Assembly (NCBI GenBank): GCA_003577005.1 | Contig: QEUW01000509.1 | Coordinates: 1 to 9,908, forward strand | Length of the DNA stretch: 9,908 nucleotides | Direction: 5' to 3' | DNA from: Chloroflexota bacterium | GTDB lineage: Bacteria > Chloroflexota > Anaerolineae > Caldilineales > Caldilineaceae | Part shown: positions 1-6,514 of the stretch, piece by piece | Position numbering within the stretch: position 1 is the stretch's first letter | How the letters are laid out: every line of letters begins with the position of its first letter | Notes under the pieces: generated by a model | What the model saw: only the letters and a program-made list of their open reading frames with translations | The model's database searches: none | Told to the model about the DNA's origin: nothing | Translations under genes and position numbers: made by a program

Positions 1-693
1 GTAACCAGCGAGAATGGCACGAGCGAGACCCGCTTGTACTACAACATCGACTACGAAGTCTGGGACAAGCCGCGCGAAGACTTGGGCCGGTTCCACGCCT
101 GCTGGCGGCGCGAAAATCCAACGGATGGCATCGTCGAGCCGCCCGAAATGGACGATGGTACTTATCAGCACGGTGGCGTTAATCTGAGCGACGAGGGGAA
201 TTATCTGATTCTTGAAGCCGAGGGCGCCGGGCAATATGTCGGCTGCAACCTCAATATCCACGCACTGCGCACCAGCAAGGCAGAGATGCATAACTGGTAC
301 GGCGAAGGCGACGAGATGATTTTCATCGATGACGATAACGAGGGCCAGCGTTGGCCGCCTACGCTCCACGGTACTGGCACAGAGGACTACTTTAATACGG
401 CCTGGGGTCCTGAGGAGAAGTTTTCTTCGCCTTTCTTCGGTCTGACTATGCCGGGTGCGTACAACTGGTCTGGCTTCATTTCGTGGTATCGCTGGCACCT
501 GGCTGATCCGGTGCGTTTCAGCAAGTCTATCCGCGTTTCAATTGAGCACGGGCATGCCAATCGTCGCAGCGACGACTTTTCCAGCACAGCCTATTGGTAT
601 CAGCTTGAGCCGCATAAACCTTTCGGGCTTCTGCCGATGCTCCAACGCCTGCCGCGTGCCGACCACCCTCCCCTGGAGCCGCCTCAGAAGTGA
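1..693 (+). CDS. GH172 / DUF2961-family glycoside hydrolase, C-terminal part (5' end outside window)
   Basis: The frame is open from base 1, with no stop before a TTG at 34, so the gene begins upstream of the window. The 230 visible residues carry the hallmarks of the DUF2961 family, now GH172: a GEGDEMIFIDDD stretch followed by GTGTEDYF about 20 residues later, then FISWYRWHLADPVRF and a basic-aromatic tail. Known GH172 members act on alpha-fructofuranosides, difructose anhydrides or D-arabinofuranosides through catalytic glutamates. The GEGD and TED glutamates here are likely equivalents, but that mapping is inference. The substrate cannot be read from the sequence. Any signal peptide would lie in the missing N-terminus. 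The stop codon overlaps the GTG start of the next gene (GTGA), so the two genes are probably translationally coupled in one operon. Family assignment is strong; specificity is unknown. Confidence 0.85.
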   Translation, partial: VTSENGTSETRLYYNIDYEVWDKPREDLGRFHACWRRENPTDGIVEPPEMDDGTYQHGGVNLSDEGNYLILEAEGAGQYVGCNLNIHALRTSKAEMHNWYGEGDEMIFIDDDNEGQRWPPTLHGTGTEDYFNTAWGPEEKFSSPFFGLTMPGAYNWSGFISWYRWHLADPVRFSKSIRVSIEHGHANRRSDDFSSTAYWYQLEPHKPFGLLPMLQRLPRADHPPLEPPQK

Positions 694-1607
694 ACGCGAC
701 AACGGAATTACGGATACAGATCGAGGACATAATCGCCGGTGTTCAGGCCGATCTCGGCGTGAGTATCTTGCATGTCGAATCAAGGGCGACGGTAGACATC
801 ACGGCGGATACACCGGTTCCGCTCGCGAGTGTGGTTAAGATTCCCGTGTTGCTAGAGGCGTTCCGCCAACTCGGAGAAGGACGCTTTCAGCTCGACGATC
901 GCTGGCCGCTTGAGCATGCTTACAAAGCGCTCGGTAGCGGCATCCTCACTCAGTTTGATGATGGCTTGATGCCGACAGTTCTGGACCTTATTACGCTGAT
1001 GATCATCGTCAGCGACAACACGGCGACGGACATCCTTATGCAGCGCCTGGGCGTACAGGCTATCGACGACTTCATGCACCGCCTGGGGTTAACTCAGACA
1101 CACGTTGCGCATACGCTCGGTGAGATTTTTGCGGACATGCTGCCGACTCCCGATCCTGACCAGGACCGCTACGCATTAGCCCGCTGGGAAGCGGAGCACG
1201 GCGTTCAGCGCGATGGTTTCAGTTATAGCCTGAGTGCAGACAACAATGTTGGCACGCCGCGTGAGCTGACTAGGCTACTCGAAATGATTTACGCTGCCGG
1301 AGTCCTGGATCGCGGCGCGTGTGACCAGATGCTTCAGATTCTGCTCAAACAGCAGTTGAATGATCGTTTACCACGGTTCCTCCCTGCCGGTACGCCGATC
1401 GCGCATAAGACCGGTACCTTCAGCGGAGTGCGAAACGACTGCGGAATCATCTACGTGAGCGAAGCTTCGCATGTTGTGGTCACGGTCTTGGGTACCTGGG
1501 ATCACGATGCTTGTCGCGGCAACCGTATCCTCGAATGGACTCGCGCTACCGAAATCGACACGGCGTTTGGCCAGATCGCTCTGGCTGCCTATAAGGCCTT
1601 TGCATGA
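690..1607 (+). CDS. Class A beta-lactamase-fold serine hydrolase, probably cytoplasmic
   Basis: This 305-residue protein has the penicillin-recognising serine hydrolase motifs in class A order and spacing: SxxK as S47-V-V-K50, SDN at 108-110, TPREL at 189-193 and KTG at 240-242. It fits the 'beta-lactamase enzyme family' (PF13354 type). No clear omega-loop ExxLN is visible. Glu145 lies 37 residues after Ser108, near where Glu166 would fall, but its context differs, so true beta-lactamase activity is doubtful. The N-terminus (MNATTELRIQIEDIIAG) has no hydrophobic signal, which is unusual for a periplasmic beta-lactamase and suggests cytosolic hydrolysis of an amide or ester. The GTG start overlaps the previous stop, with a GGAG at 675-678. 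The M24 peptidase follows 12 bases after the stop, so a peptide- or amide-processing role is plausible but inferred. Confidence 0.85.
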   Translation: MNATTELRIQIEDIIAGVQADLGVSILHVESRATVDITADTPVPLASVVKIPVLLEAFRQLGEGRFQLDDRWPLEHAYKALGSGILTQFDDGLMPTVLDLITLMIIVSDNTATDILMQRLGVQAIDDFMHRLGLTQTHVAHTLGEIFADMLPTPDPDQDRYALARWEAEHGVQRDGFSYSLSADNNVGTPRELTRLLEMIYAAGVLDRGACDQMLQILLKQQLNDRLPRFLPAGTPIAHKTGTFSGVRNDCGIIYVSEASHVVVTVLGTWDHDACRGNRILEWTRATEIDTAFGQIALAAYKAFA

Positions 1608-1619
1608 AGGCGGTTGACC

Positions 1620-2846
1620 ATGAAATCAGTATCGGCGGATTACCCGGATAAAGCTGCTGCTTTCAACGCGCTCTCTGCTGAGAAAGTTGAGCAGGCGATT
1701 GCTCTGCTTGATGAACTTGACCTCGATGTCTGGCTCACTTTCACGCAGAAGATGGGAGACTCTGGCGGCGATCCGGTCTATCCGATCATTTTTGGGAATC
1801 GCGATTTGGGCGCGGGGTTGCTTCTTCTCACCCGAACAGGTGAGCGCATTGCTTTGGTGGGCGGACTCGACGTCGCAATTCCCCGCGCGACGGGTGTCTG
1901 GGACCAGGTGATCGATCACGAAGGAGATATGGGTAAGGCGCTGGTGGCGCTTCTAACCCGCCTGAATCCAGCGCGTATCGCAATTAACTATGCACAGCAC
2001 AACGTCAAGGCGGATGGGTTGTCGCATGGGCGCTATCTATGGCTGCAACGGGAATTGGATGGTACGCAGTTTATCAACCGGTTGGTGAGCGCAGAAGAAC
2101 TCATCACGAAGCTACGCGGGCGCAAATCTCCAGGAGAAGTGGCGCTGATTCGCACTGCGATCGCGCATACGGACGAGGTGTTCGAACAGGTTAAGGCGTT
2201 TCTTCACCCGGGCCTAACCGGTCGTCAAATCTATGACTTTATCCTGAATGAGGTGGCGCAGCGCCGACTTGAAACCTCCTGGAGCCGCGATCACTGTCCA
2301 ATCGTTACCGTGGGACCGGTGGCACCAATTGGACATACACCTCCGGGAGACACTGTATTACAGCGCGGCTGGACTCTGCAAATAGACTTCGGTGTCAAGT
2401 ACAATGGCTTCTGTGCAGACTTCCAGCGGATGTGGTACGTGCTCAGGACCGGCGAGACACGTCCTCCCGCAGAGGTACAGCGTCTGTTCGAGACCATTCG
2501 CCGGGGGGTTGATGCCATCATTAGCGAGATCAGACCGGGCGCGCCGGTTTGGAAACCCGCTGAGGCTGCCAGTAAGGTGCTGGTCGAGGGAGGTTTTCCG
2601 GAGTTCAAATTCAGCGCGGGCCACCAGCTAGGCCGTGCCACCCACGATGGAAGTCCGGGGCTAGTGCGCTGGCGTGAAGACTTGCCCGCCTGGGTTATGG
2701 AGCCAGGCAACGTGTTCACCGCTGAAGGTCTTGAGACATTCCTTGAGGGGCGCGGCTGGATCAGCCTGGAAGACGATGTGCTTGTTACGGATACCGGCAA
2801 CCAGGTGCTGACAACACAACAGCGGGAGTTGTGGCTGGTCAAGTGA
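1620..2846 (+). CDS. M24-family metallopeptidase (Xaa-Pro aminopeptidase-like)
   Basis: The 408-residue protein has a creatinase/prolidase-type N-terminal domain (about residues 20-160) and a pita-bread M24 catalytic domain (about 165-405). All five expected metal ligands can be placed: Asp256 (QIDFG), Asp267 (CADFQR), His335 (SAGHQLG), Glu369 (FTAEGLE) and Glu384 (SLEDDV). His239 (PIGHTPP) matches the conserved substrate-side histidine. Family members remove N-terminal residues preceding proline, or cleave X-Pro dipeptides, in the cytoplasm. The ATG at 1620 is preferred over an in-frame TTG at 1614 because AAGG at 1607-1610 stands nine bases before it. It is the last gene of the three-gene operon, and no signal peptide is present. 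Family and catalytic competence are well supported; exact substrate is not. Confidence 0.92.
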   Translation: MKSVSADYPDKAAAFNALSAEKVEQAIALLDELDLDVWLTFTQKMGDSGGDPVYPIIFGNRDLGAGLLLLTRTGERIALVGGLDVAIPRATGVWDQVIDHEGDMGKALVALLTRLNPARIAINYAQHNVKADGLSHGRYLWLQRELDGTQFINRLVSAEELITKLRGRKSPGEVALIRTAIAHTDEVFEQVKAFLHPGLTGRQIYDFILNEVAQRRLETSWSRDHCPIVTVGPVAPIGHTPPGDTVLQRGWTLQIDFGVKYNGFCADFQRMWYVLRTGETRPPAEVQRLFETIRRGVDAIISEIRPGAPVWKPAEAASKVLVEGGFPEFKFSAGHQLGRATHDGSPGLVRWREDLPAWVMEPGNVFTAEGLETFLEGRGWISLEDDVLVTDTGNQVLTTQQRELWLVK

Positions 2847-2895
2847 CGCTCGTCGTCAAGTGGGTGATTACCGAGATCGTTCTGGTGCTTTAGGT

Positions 2896-2930
2896 AGGCC
2901 GTGGGCGGCAAGTCCTCGGCCTGCTTTATT
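2896..2930 (+). terminator. Weak terminator-like stem after the M24 gene
   Basis: AGGCCG (2896-2901) and CGGCCT (2917-2922) form a 6-bp stem with a 15-base loop, followed by GCTTTATT. The position, about 50 bases after the operon's last stop, is right for termination. The long loop and short T-run make it weak. The rest of 2847-3018 shows no gene. Confidence 0.35.
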
Positions 2931-3018
2931 ATCTGGATTGGAACGCTCCAGGTGCCCTGCTGTTCAGCTCCTGCACTCAGGTATATTGCTATTGGTCACG
3001 CGCCGTCGGGTGAAAACA

Positions 3019-3037
3019 TGAGTCATCCCGAATTTGA
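3019..3037 (+). repeat. Left terminal inverted repeat of the IS4-type element
   Basis: TGAGTCATCCCGAATTTGA matches the inverted right end (TGAGTCATCCCGGATTTTGA), with 12 identical leading bases and then one substitution and one indel. The left end also carries a subterminal stem, GTCATCC (3022-3028) with GGATGAC (3038-3044), which has no counterpart at the right end. Confidence 0.85.
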
Positions 3038-3055
3038 GGATGACCAGTAGAAACA

Positions 3056-3117
3056 GAAAAGACCTCTGAGTAGACTGAAAGGTAGCACACCGCAACAGTC
3101 GAAACGGAGGTCTTTTC
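3056..3117 (+). promoter_or_regulatory. Transposase leader hairpin that sequesters the ribosome binding site
   Basis: GAAAAGACCTCTG (3056-3068) pairs with CGGAGGTCTTTTC (3105-3117): 13 pairs, one of them G-U. An inner stem GACTG (3073-3077) with CAGTC (3096-3100) closes the loop region further. The downstream arm contains the GGAGG Shine-Dalgarno at 3106-3110 and ends one base before the ATG at 3118. A transcript containing both arms would hide the ribosome binding site. Comparable leader structures in IS10 and IS50 block translation from transcripts entering from outside. That the same holds here is inference. Confidence 0.7.
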
Positions 3118-4450
3118 ATGCGTAAGTCTGCCACGAAAGCACACAATGCTCAAGGGATAAGCGACCAGCTCGAAACGTTTGTCCATGAATTGCTGGTGGA
3201 GTTGGATCGCTATCTGGACAAGCGACTAGCACGTTTTTACTGGCGCTGCAAGCGATCATCAAGTTCCGACATAACAGCCAGGGCTTGTTATTGAGCGAAC
3301 TGGGCGGGTATATCGTCGGGCCGGAGCAAGCACCGGCCGGGACGAAACGCTTGAGTAACTTGCTGCGGTCGCCGCGCTGGAGCTATCGGCTGCTGGAGGG
3401 ATTTCTGTGGCGACGAGCAGACCGTCGCGTGACAGCGTTGTTGGAGGAAGACCAACCCGCGCTGGTGGTGTGGGATGAAAGTGTGTGGGAGAAACCAGAG
3501 ATTCTGGCCGCTGAAGGCTTGAGTGCAGTACGGTCCAGCAAGGCGCGGCGTCTAAAACGAGTCAAGCCAGGGTTCTACAATCCACCCGGTGGGCGTCCGG
3601 TATGTGTGCCCGGATTGAACTGGATCAGTCTGTTGGTCCTGGGGCTCTCGGGTCCGCCGATGCTGGCGGCCATGCGCTGGTGGAGCACACGCGGCAAGTT
3701 CGCCACCTGTAAGGGGGTTGTCCGTCACCGGTTGCTCAAGTTATGCGCGCGGTGGTGGGGACAAGCAGTCATCCATGTCTGGGATCGCGGCTATGGCCAT
3801 GGCTCCTGGCTCAACGAAGCGCTGCGCTATTGGGTGCGTTTCGTGGTCCGCTGGCCTACAGCCTACCGCCTGATTGATGCCCAAGGCAAGCGGAACGCCT
3901 GGAAGATCACACGCGGCAAACGCTCGCTCAGCCATCGCCTGATCTGGGATGCCCAACGGCACTGTTTCCGCCAAACCGGCTTGTACTTCTGCCCCGTGAC
4001 CCATCCTGACCATCCCGCTACCCCCCCCTCTGGTTGGTCGTTTCTCGGCCAGGCCAAGGTCGCTCCCCGCTCTACCTGTTGACCAACGAACCCCTCCAAT
4101 CCGCTGACGACGCCTGGCAGATCGTCTTTTTCTACATGCGCCGCTGGCAGGTCGAAATGACTTATCGCTTTTCCAAGACCGAACTCGCCATGCAATCCCC
4201 GCGCCTCTGGCACTGGCATTCCCGCCTCAAATTGCTGCTGATGGTTTCTTTGACCTATGCCTTTCTCCTTTCCCTCCTCGCCCCACACCTCGCTGACTTG
4301 CGTCAATGGCTCTTACGCCATTTCTGCCACCGGGCAGGAAAGCGGTACCGAGAAGCCTCGATACCGCTTTATCGCTTACGTTCTGCTTTGAGCCACTTAT
4401 GGCTCACTTATCCACCCTCACTCCGTTTTCTTTTTCAAAATCCGGGATGA
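3118..4450 (+). pseudogene. IS4-family DDE transposase, two frameshifts
   Basis: The reading frame starts at ATG 3118, seven bases after GGAGG, and codes MRKSATKAHNAQGISDQLE and onward to about 3230. Homology then continues one frame back (TFLLALQAIIKFRHNSQG, then LLLSELGGYIVGP) near a T5 run at 3234-3238. A second shift of the same sense falls at the C8 run at 4021-4028. After it the protein continues as PLWLVVSRPGQG. The assembled product would be about 444 residues. It has D in VVWDES, D in VWDRGYG and the IS4 YREK signature (Y-x2-R-x3-E-x6-K in FYMRRWQVEMTYRFSK). Each shift needs one added base to restore frame. A C8 slip could in principle be programmed, but the second break argues for decay or sequencing error. 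The longest intact pieces are 3285-4082 and 4034-4450. Confidence 0.85.
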
Positions 4451-4454
4451 CTCA
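4435..4454 (-). repeat. Right terminal inverted repeat of the IS4-type element
   Basis: TCAAAATCCGGGATGACTCA is the inverted partner of the left end. The transposase stop TGA (4448-4450) lies inside it. Confidence 0.85.
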
Positions 4455-4462
4455 GGTTTCTT

Positions 4463-4481
4463 GCAGAGAACCGTTCTCTGC
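4463..4481. repeat. Perfect palindrome next to the IS right end
   Basis: GCAGAGAACCGTTCTCTGC has nine-base arms around one central base. It lies just past the stop of the primase/parM-like tail on the - strand. A related but imperfect copy lies just after the ParM-like gene (about 8906-8924). It could be a 3' hairpin or a protein-binding site; no T-run follows on either strand. Confidence 0.55.
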
Positions 4482-4486
4482 CGGCT

Positions 4487-4957
4487 CTACGCTGCCTGTT
4501 TCTGCCATATCAGCGCCAGCCGCAGGCCGCCCGTCGCGTTTATATCCACCGAGTGAATCCGGCGAGTACCAAATAGCGTTAACGTTTCTTCGCGCGTGTA
4601 GGAGGGTGTGGTGGCGTGGATAACCAGATTGAGCCGCGCCTCCAGCCGTAATTATCGGCGCAGTAACGGCACACGCTAGGCGGGAACGTTCCGGCGAACA
4701 CAAAAATTCCCTGACCGCAGTTCTGGCAATAAAGCGTACTCGCAGCGCTTTGAGCAGACGCCGCCTCAGCAGCTTCTGCCGCTTTCCGCTCACTCCAGCG
4801 CACCTTCAGGATTTCTTCGCCCGCTCGGAGCGCCCGCTCCTGCACATGCTGCGCCCGGCGGATACGTGTTCTGCAAGCCAATCTTCATCCGCCGATAGCG
4901 CTTCCCACAAACCCCTGCCCTTGCGCTCGACTAAGTTGAAGCCCAAGAGCTTTTTTT
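4487..4957 (-). pseudogene. Detached C-terminal part of the Prim-Pol primase: zinc ribbon and parM-like tail, three frameshifts
   Basis: Downstream of the primase stop at 4931 the protein continues in other frames. After the A7 run (T7 at 4951-4957 on +), frame -1 reads KLLGFNLVERKGRGLWEAL and ADEDWLAEHV, completing the interrupted winged helix. Near 4850-4870 it shifts -1 again into AQHVQERALRAGEEILKV, a helical AAEAAEAA stretch, and a CxxC...CxxC zinc ribbon (YCQNCG, VCRYC). Near 4643-4657 a third -1 shift leads into LRLEARLNLVIHATTPSY and TRRIHSVDINATGGLRLAL, with a stop at 4489-4487. Three -1 steps return to the original frame, so the ancestral gene probably ran 6334-4487, about 616 residues. 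The last 25 codons resemble the ParM-like C-terminus. The piece has no translation start of its own. Confidence 0.65.
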
Positions 4958-6334
4958 GAGCGCGCGGTACACTTGGTGGTCGGAGAGCTTGAACTCCTCC
5001 GCCATCTGGGCCACCCTCATCGGCCTGCGCGCAGCCAGCAGGCTTTCCCAGACGAGGGCTGCTGTTTTTCCTAATGCCCCTCGTTCTGCCGCATCAGTTT
5101 TTTGCGTTATCGATACACTACTACTTATCCAGGGTGTATCAGTGTATCGATAGCGCAAAAACCGCTTGCCGAACTGCCAGAGGTGCGCAGTGCTGGTTTT
5201 ATCGTGTCCACAGAAGACGAGAAAACCCTCTTGTTGGAGACGCTGAAGGCTGCTGCTGACGGTGTTTTTGGTAAGCCGGGCTAGTTCGGCCAGCTCACGT
5301 GTAGAAGCTCGGAAAACACCGTGTTCGTTGCTCCCCAAGCGTGCTCGTTCGGCACATGCAGCAAGCACGGCTCGATCGGTTTGGCCAGTGCGTTGTTTCC
5401 ACGCATGCAGTTGAATGAACTCGATGACCGCTTTCCACTGCGGCTGCTTGGGATTGGTTATCGGGCGAACAGGCGTGCGTGGCTGGCTGAACGCCGACCG
5501 CAGGGTGTCGCGGATCTCGTTGTTTGGCAGGCCACATGAGCGTGCTATTGGCGTGAGGACCTGACTGGTTGTGTAGTAGTCGTAGTTGTTGCCTGCCATG
5601 TCGCAGGCCGCGGCAAATAGAGCGTTGTTGCGCTGACCTTCTGGTGCACCGGCGGTGATAAATTGAAGCGTGGCGCGGGACAGATCGGAGAACGCTGTGG
5701 GTTCTTGAACCACGCGCTTGGTTTTGGTTACTAGCTTGAGTGGCAGCCAATCGAGGTCGTGAAGCGATACAGTGGGTGGTGCGTCTCCGTCGTGTTTGTG
5801 CCACTGGTAGATGACGCCGGTATCTGGATGAACAGATGGCGGAGTGAGAACATAGCAGCGGCTTCCCCGGATCTCGGTTTGTGTTAGTTCTCCTGGTGGA
5901 ATGTTCCCGATCTCACCCTCTTTGCAGAAGAGGTAGTAGTGCCCCCCGCCCTTTTCCCCACCCGATCTGACCGACCAGATTGGGATACCAGCGGCTGCAA
6001 GCTGATCGCCGTGGAAGAGGAAGCTGTCCTGTGTCTCACAGTCGATGATGAACAGGTTGTTGCTGGTGCGTCCGGCCATGACAGCCAGGTTGCATTGTCC
6101 CTGGAAGGCGAGCAGTAGCTGGGCGGGATGTAAGCGGATGTACTGGAATTGCTTCCAGGGCCAGCCGCCTTTTTGCGCGAATGGGACGGGGAAGACATTT
6201 AGCCCCATCTCATACAGCTGAACCGCGTTGTCCTGAGCGGGAGTTGTGGTGAACGCAAGCTGCGGCTCAGTGTAGCGATCGGTGGCTACCTGGTTGGGCG
6301 GCTGCAGTCTCTTTCGAAGCTGTTCTTGCGACAC
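4931..6334 (-). CDS. Bifunctional DNA primase/polymerase (Prim-Pol, AEP superfamily), plasmid replication type
   Basis: The 467-residue protein has a Prim-Pol domain at about residues 35-200. It shows MGLNVFPVPFAQKGGWPWKQ (43-62), the acidic motif FIIDCE (Asp98, Glu100), GGGHYYLF with His132, and EIRGSRCYVLTPPSVHPDTG (154-173). A PriCT-like helical domain follows (about 220-284, with EGQRNNALFAAACDMAG). A winged helix lies at about 340-390 (STRELAELARLTKNTVSSSL). A second begins at 424 but is interrupted at the stop (RALKKSSWAST). No helicase domain is visible. Such proteins prime and start replication of plasmids and integrative elements. The start is GTG 6334: an in-frame TGA lies just upstream and AGGA stands ten bases before. 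The gene follows the MerR-like gene on the same strand after a 180-base leader that carries a candidate antisense RNA. The C-terminus is probably truncated by a frameshift at an A7 run. Confidence 0.88.
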   Translation of the reverse strand: MSQEQLRKRLQPPNQVATDRYTEPQLAFTTTPAQDNAVQLYEMGLNVFPVPFAQKGGWPWKQFQYIRLHPAQLLLAFQGQCNLAVMAGRTSNNLFIIDCETQDSFLFHGDQLAAAGIPIWSVRSGGEKGGGHYYLFCKEGEIGNIPPGELTQTEIRGSRCYVLTPPSVHPDTGVIYQWHKHDGDAPPTVSLHDLDWLPLKLVTKTKRVVQEPTAFSDLSRATLQFITAGAPEGQRNNALFAAACDMAGNNYDYYTTSQVLTPIARSCGLPNNEIRDTLRSAFSQPRTPVRPITNPKQPQWKAVIEFIQLHAWKQRTGQTDRAVLAACAERARLGSNEHGVFRASTRELAELARLTKNTVSSSLQRLQQEGFLVFCGHDKTSTAHLWQFGKRFLRYRYTDTPWISSSVSITQKTDAAERGALGKTAALVWESLLAARRPMRVAQMAEEFKLSDHQVYRALKKSSWAST

Positions 6335-6380
6335 GTCTCACTTGTCCTGATGGCAGTGAGAGGTATAGGGGGCTGGCCAT

Positions 6381-6408
6381 TTGCCCTGGATCGCTTTTGG
6401 GCTATAAT
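6381..6408 (+). promoter_or_regulatory. Promoter for a small + strand transcript
   Basis: A perfect -10 box TATAAT (6403-6408) stands 16 bases after TTGCCC (6381-6386), a four-of-six match to the -35 consensus. The -10 is embedded in a short dyad, GGCTA (6400-6404) and TAGCC (6410-6414). No coding gene follows on this strand; a terminator does. Confidence 0.6.
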
Positions 6409-6414
6409 TTAGCC

Positions 6415-6501
6415 AGGAAAGGGAAGAACCCCCCTGCCCTCTCTGAGGGAAACAAGCACCTGCGAGGTCGGCAAACCATGGGCAGGTGTTTGTGTTTGTT
6501 G
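6415..6501 (+). ncRNA. Candidate small antisense RNA opposite the primase mRNA leader
   Basis: Transcription from the 6403 TATAAT box would start near 6415 and stop at the terminator ending near 6500, giving about 87 nt. The RNA would hold hairpin 1 (CCCTC 6437-6441 with GAGGG 6445-6449, three-base loop) and hairpin 2 (CACCTGC 6457-6463 with GCAGGTG 6482-6488, 18-base loop) followed by a U-rich tail. It lies opposite the 180-base leader between the MerR-like gene and the primase, both on the - strand. Plasmid counter-transcribed RNAs that limit copy number have this arrangement. The function is inferred; only the promoter, hairpins and tail are seen. Confidence 0.5.
6457..6500 (+). terminator. 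Rho-independent terminator of the small + strand RNA
   Basis: A 7-bp GC-rich stem, CACCTGC (6457-6463) and GCAGGTG (6482-6488), is followed by TTTGTGTTTGTT (6489-6500). A nested GGT/ACC pairing is possible in the loop. The T-rich tail exists only on the + strand side, where there is no gene upstream to terminate other than the short transcript. Confidence 0.6.
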
Positions 6502-6514
6502 GCAAGGCCTCTAT

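Larger units (their letters stand above)
3019..4454 (+). mobile_element. IS4-family insertion sequence, about 1.44 kb, transposase inactivated
   Basis: The element is bounded by inverted ends that begin TGAGTCATCCCG on both sides and remain similar for about 20 bases. Between them lies one transposase gene filling almost the whole element, with its stop codon inside the right inverted repeat. Length and transposase type fit the IS4 family. No convincing target-site duplication is seen: the left flank ends GAAAACA and the right flank starts GGTTTCT. The element separates the metabolic operon from the plasmid-like block and lies 32 bases from the decayed end of the primase gene. Boundaries are reliable to a few bases. 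Confidence 0.85.

Noticed and set aside
2291..2911. 206-codon - strand frame opposite the M24 peptidase
   Set aside because: It is antisense to a peptidase with all five metal ligands, and has low-complexity composition and no ribosome binding site context.
3012..3018. Target-site duplication of the IS4-type element
   Set aside because: The left flank (GAAAACA) and right flank (GGTTTCT) do not match as direct repeats. They are partly inverted, which looks like an extension of the inverted ends or chance.
4306..4623. 105-codon + strand frame spanning the IS right end
   Set aside because: It overlaps the transposase out of frame and crosses the IS boundary, with no family similarity.
4452..4793. 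113-codon - strand frame between the IS and the primase
   Set aside because: In this span the zinc-ribbon and parM-like protein signals lie in the other two frames; this one has only compositional bias and no motif.
5295..5804. 169-codon - strand frame inside the primase
   Set aside because: It is an out-of-frame shadow of the Prim-Pol coding sequence, very rich in Arg, Thr and Ser, with no motif.
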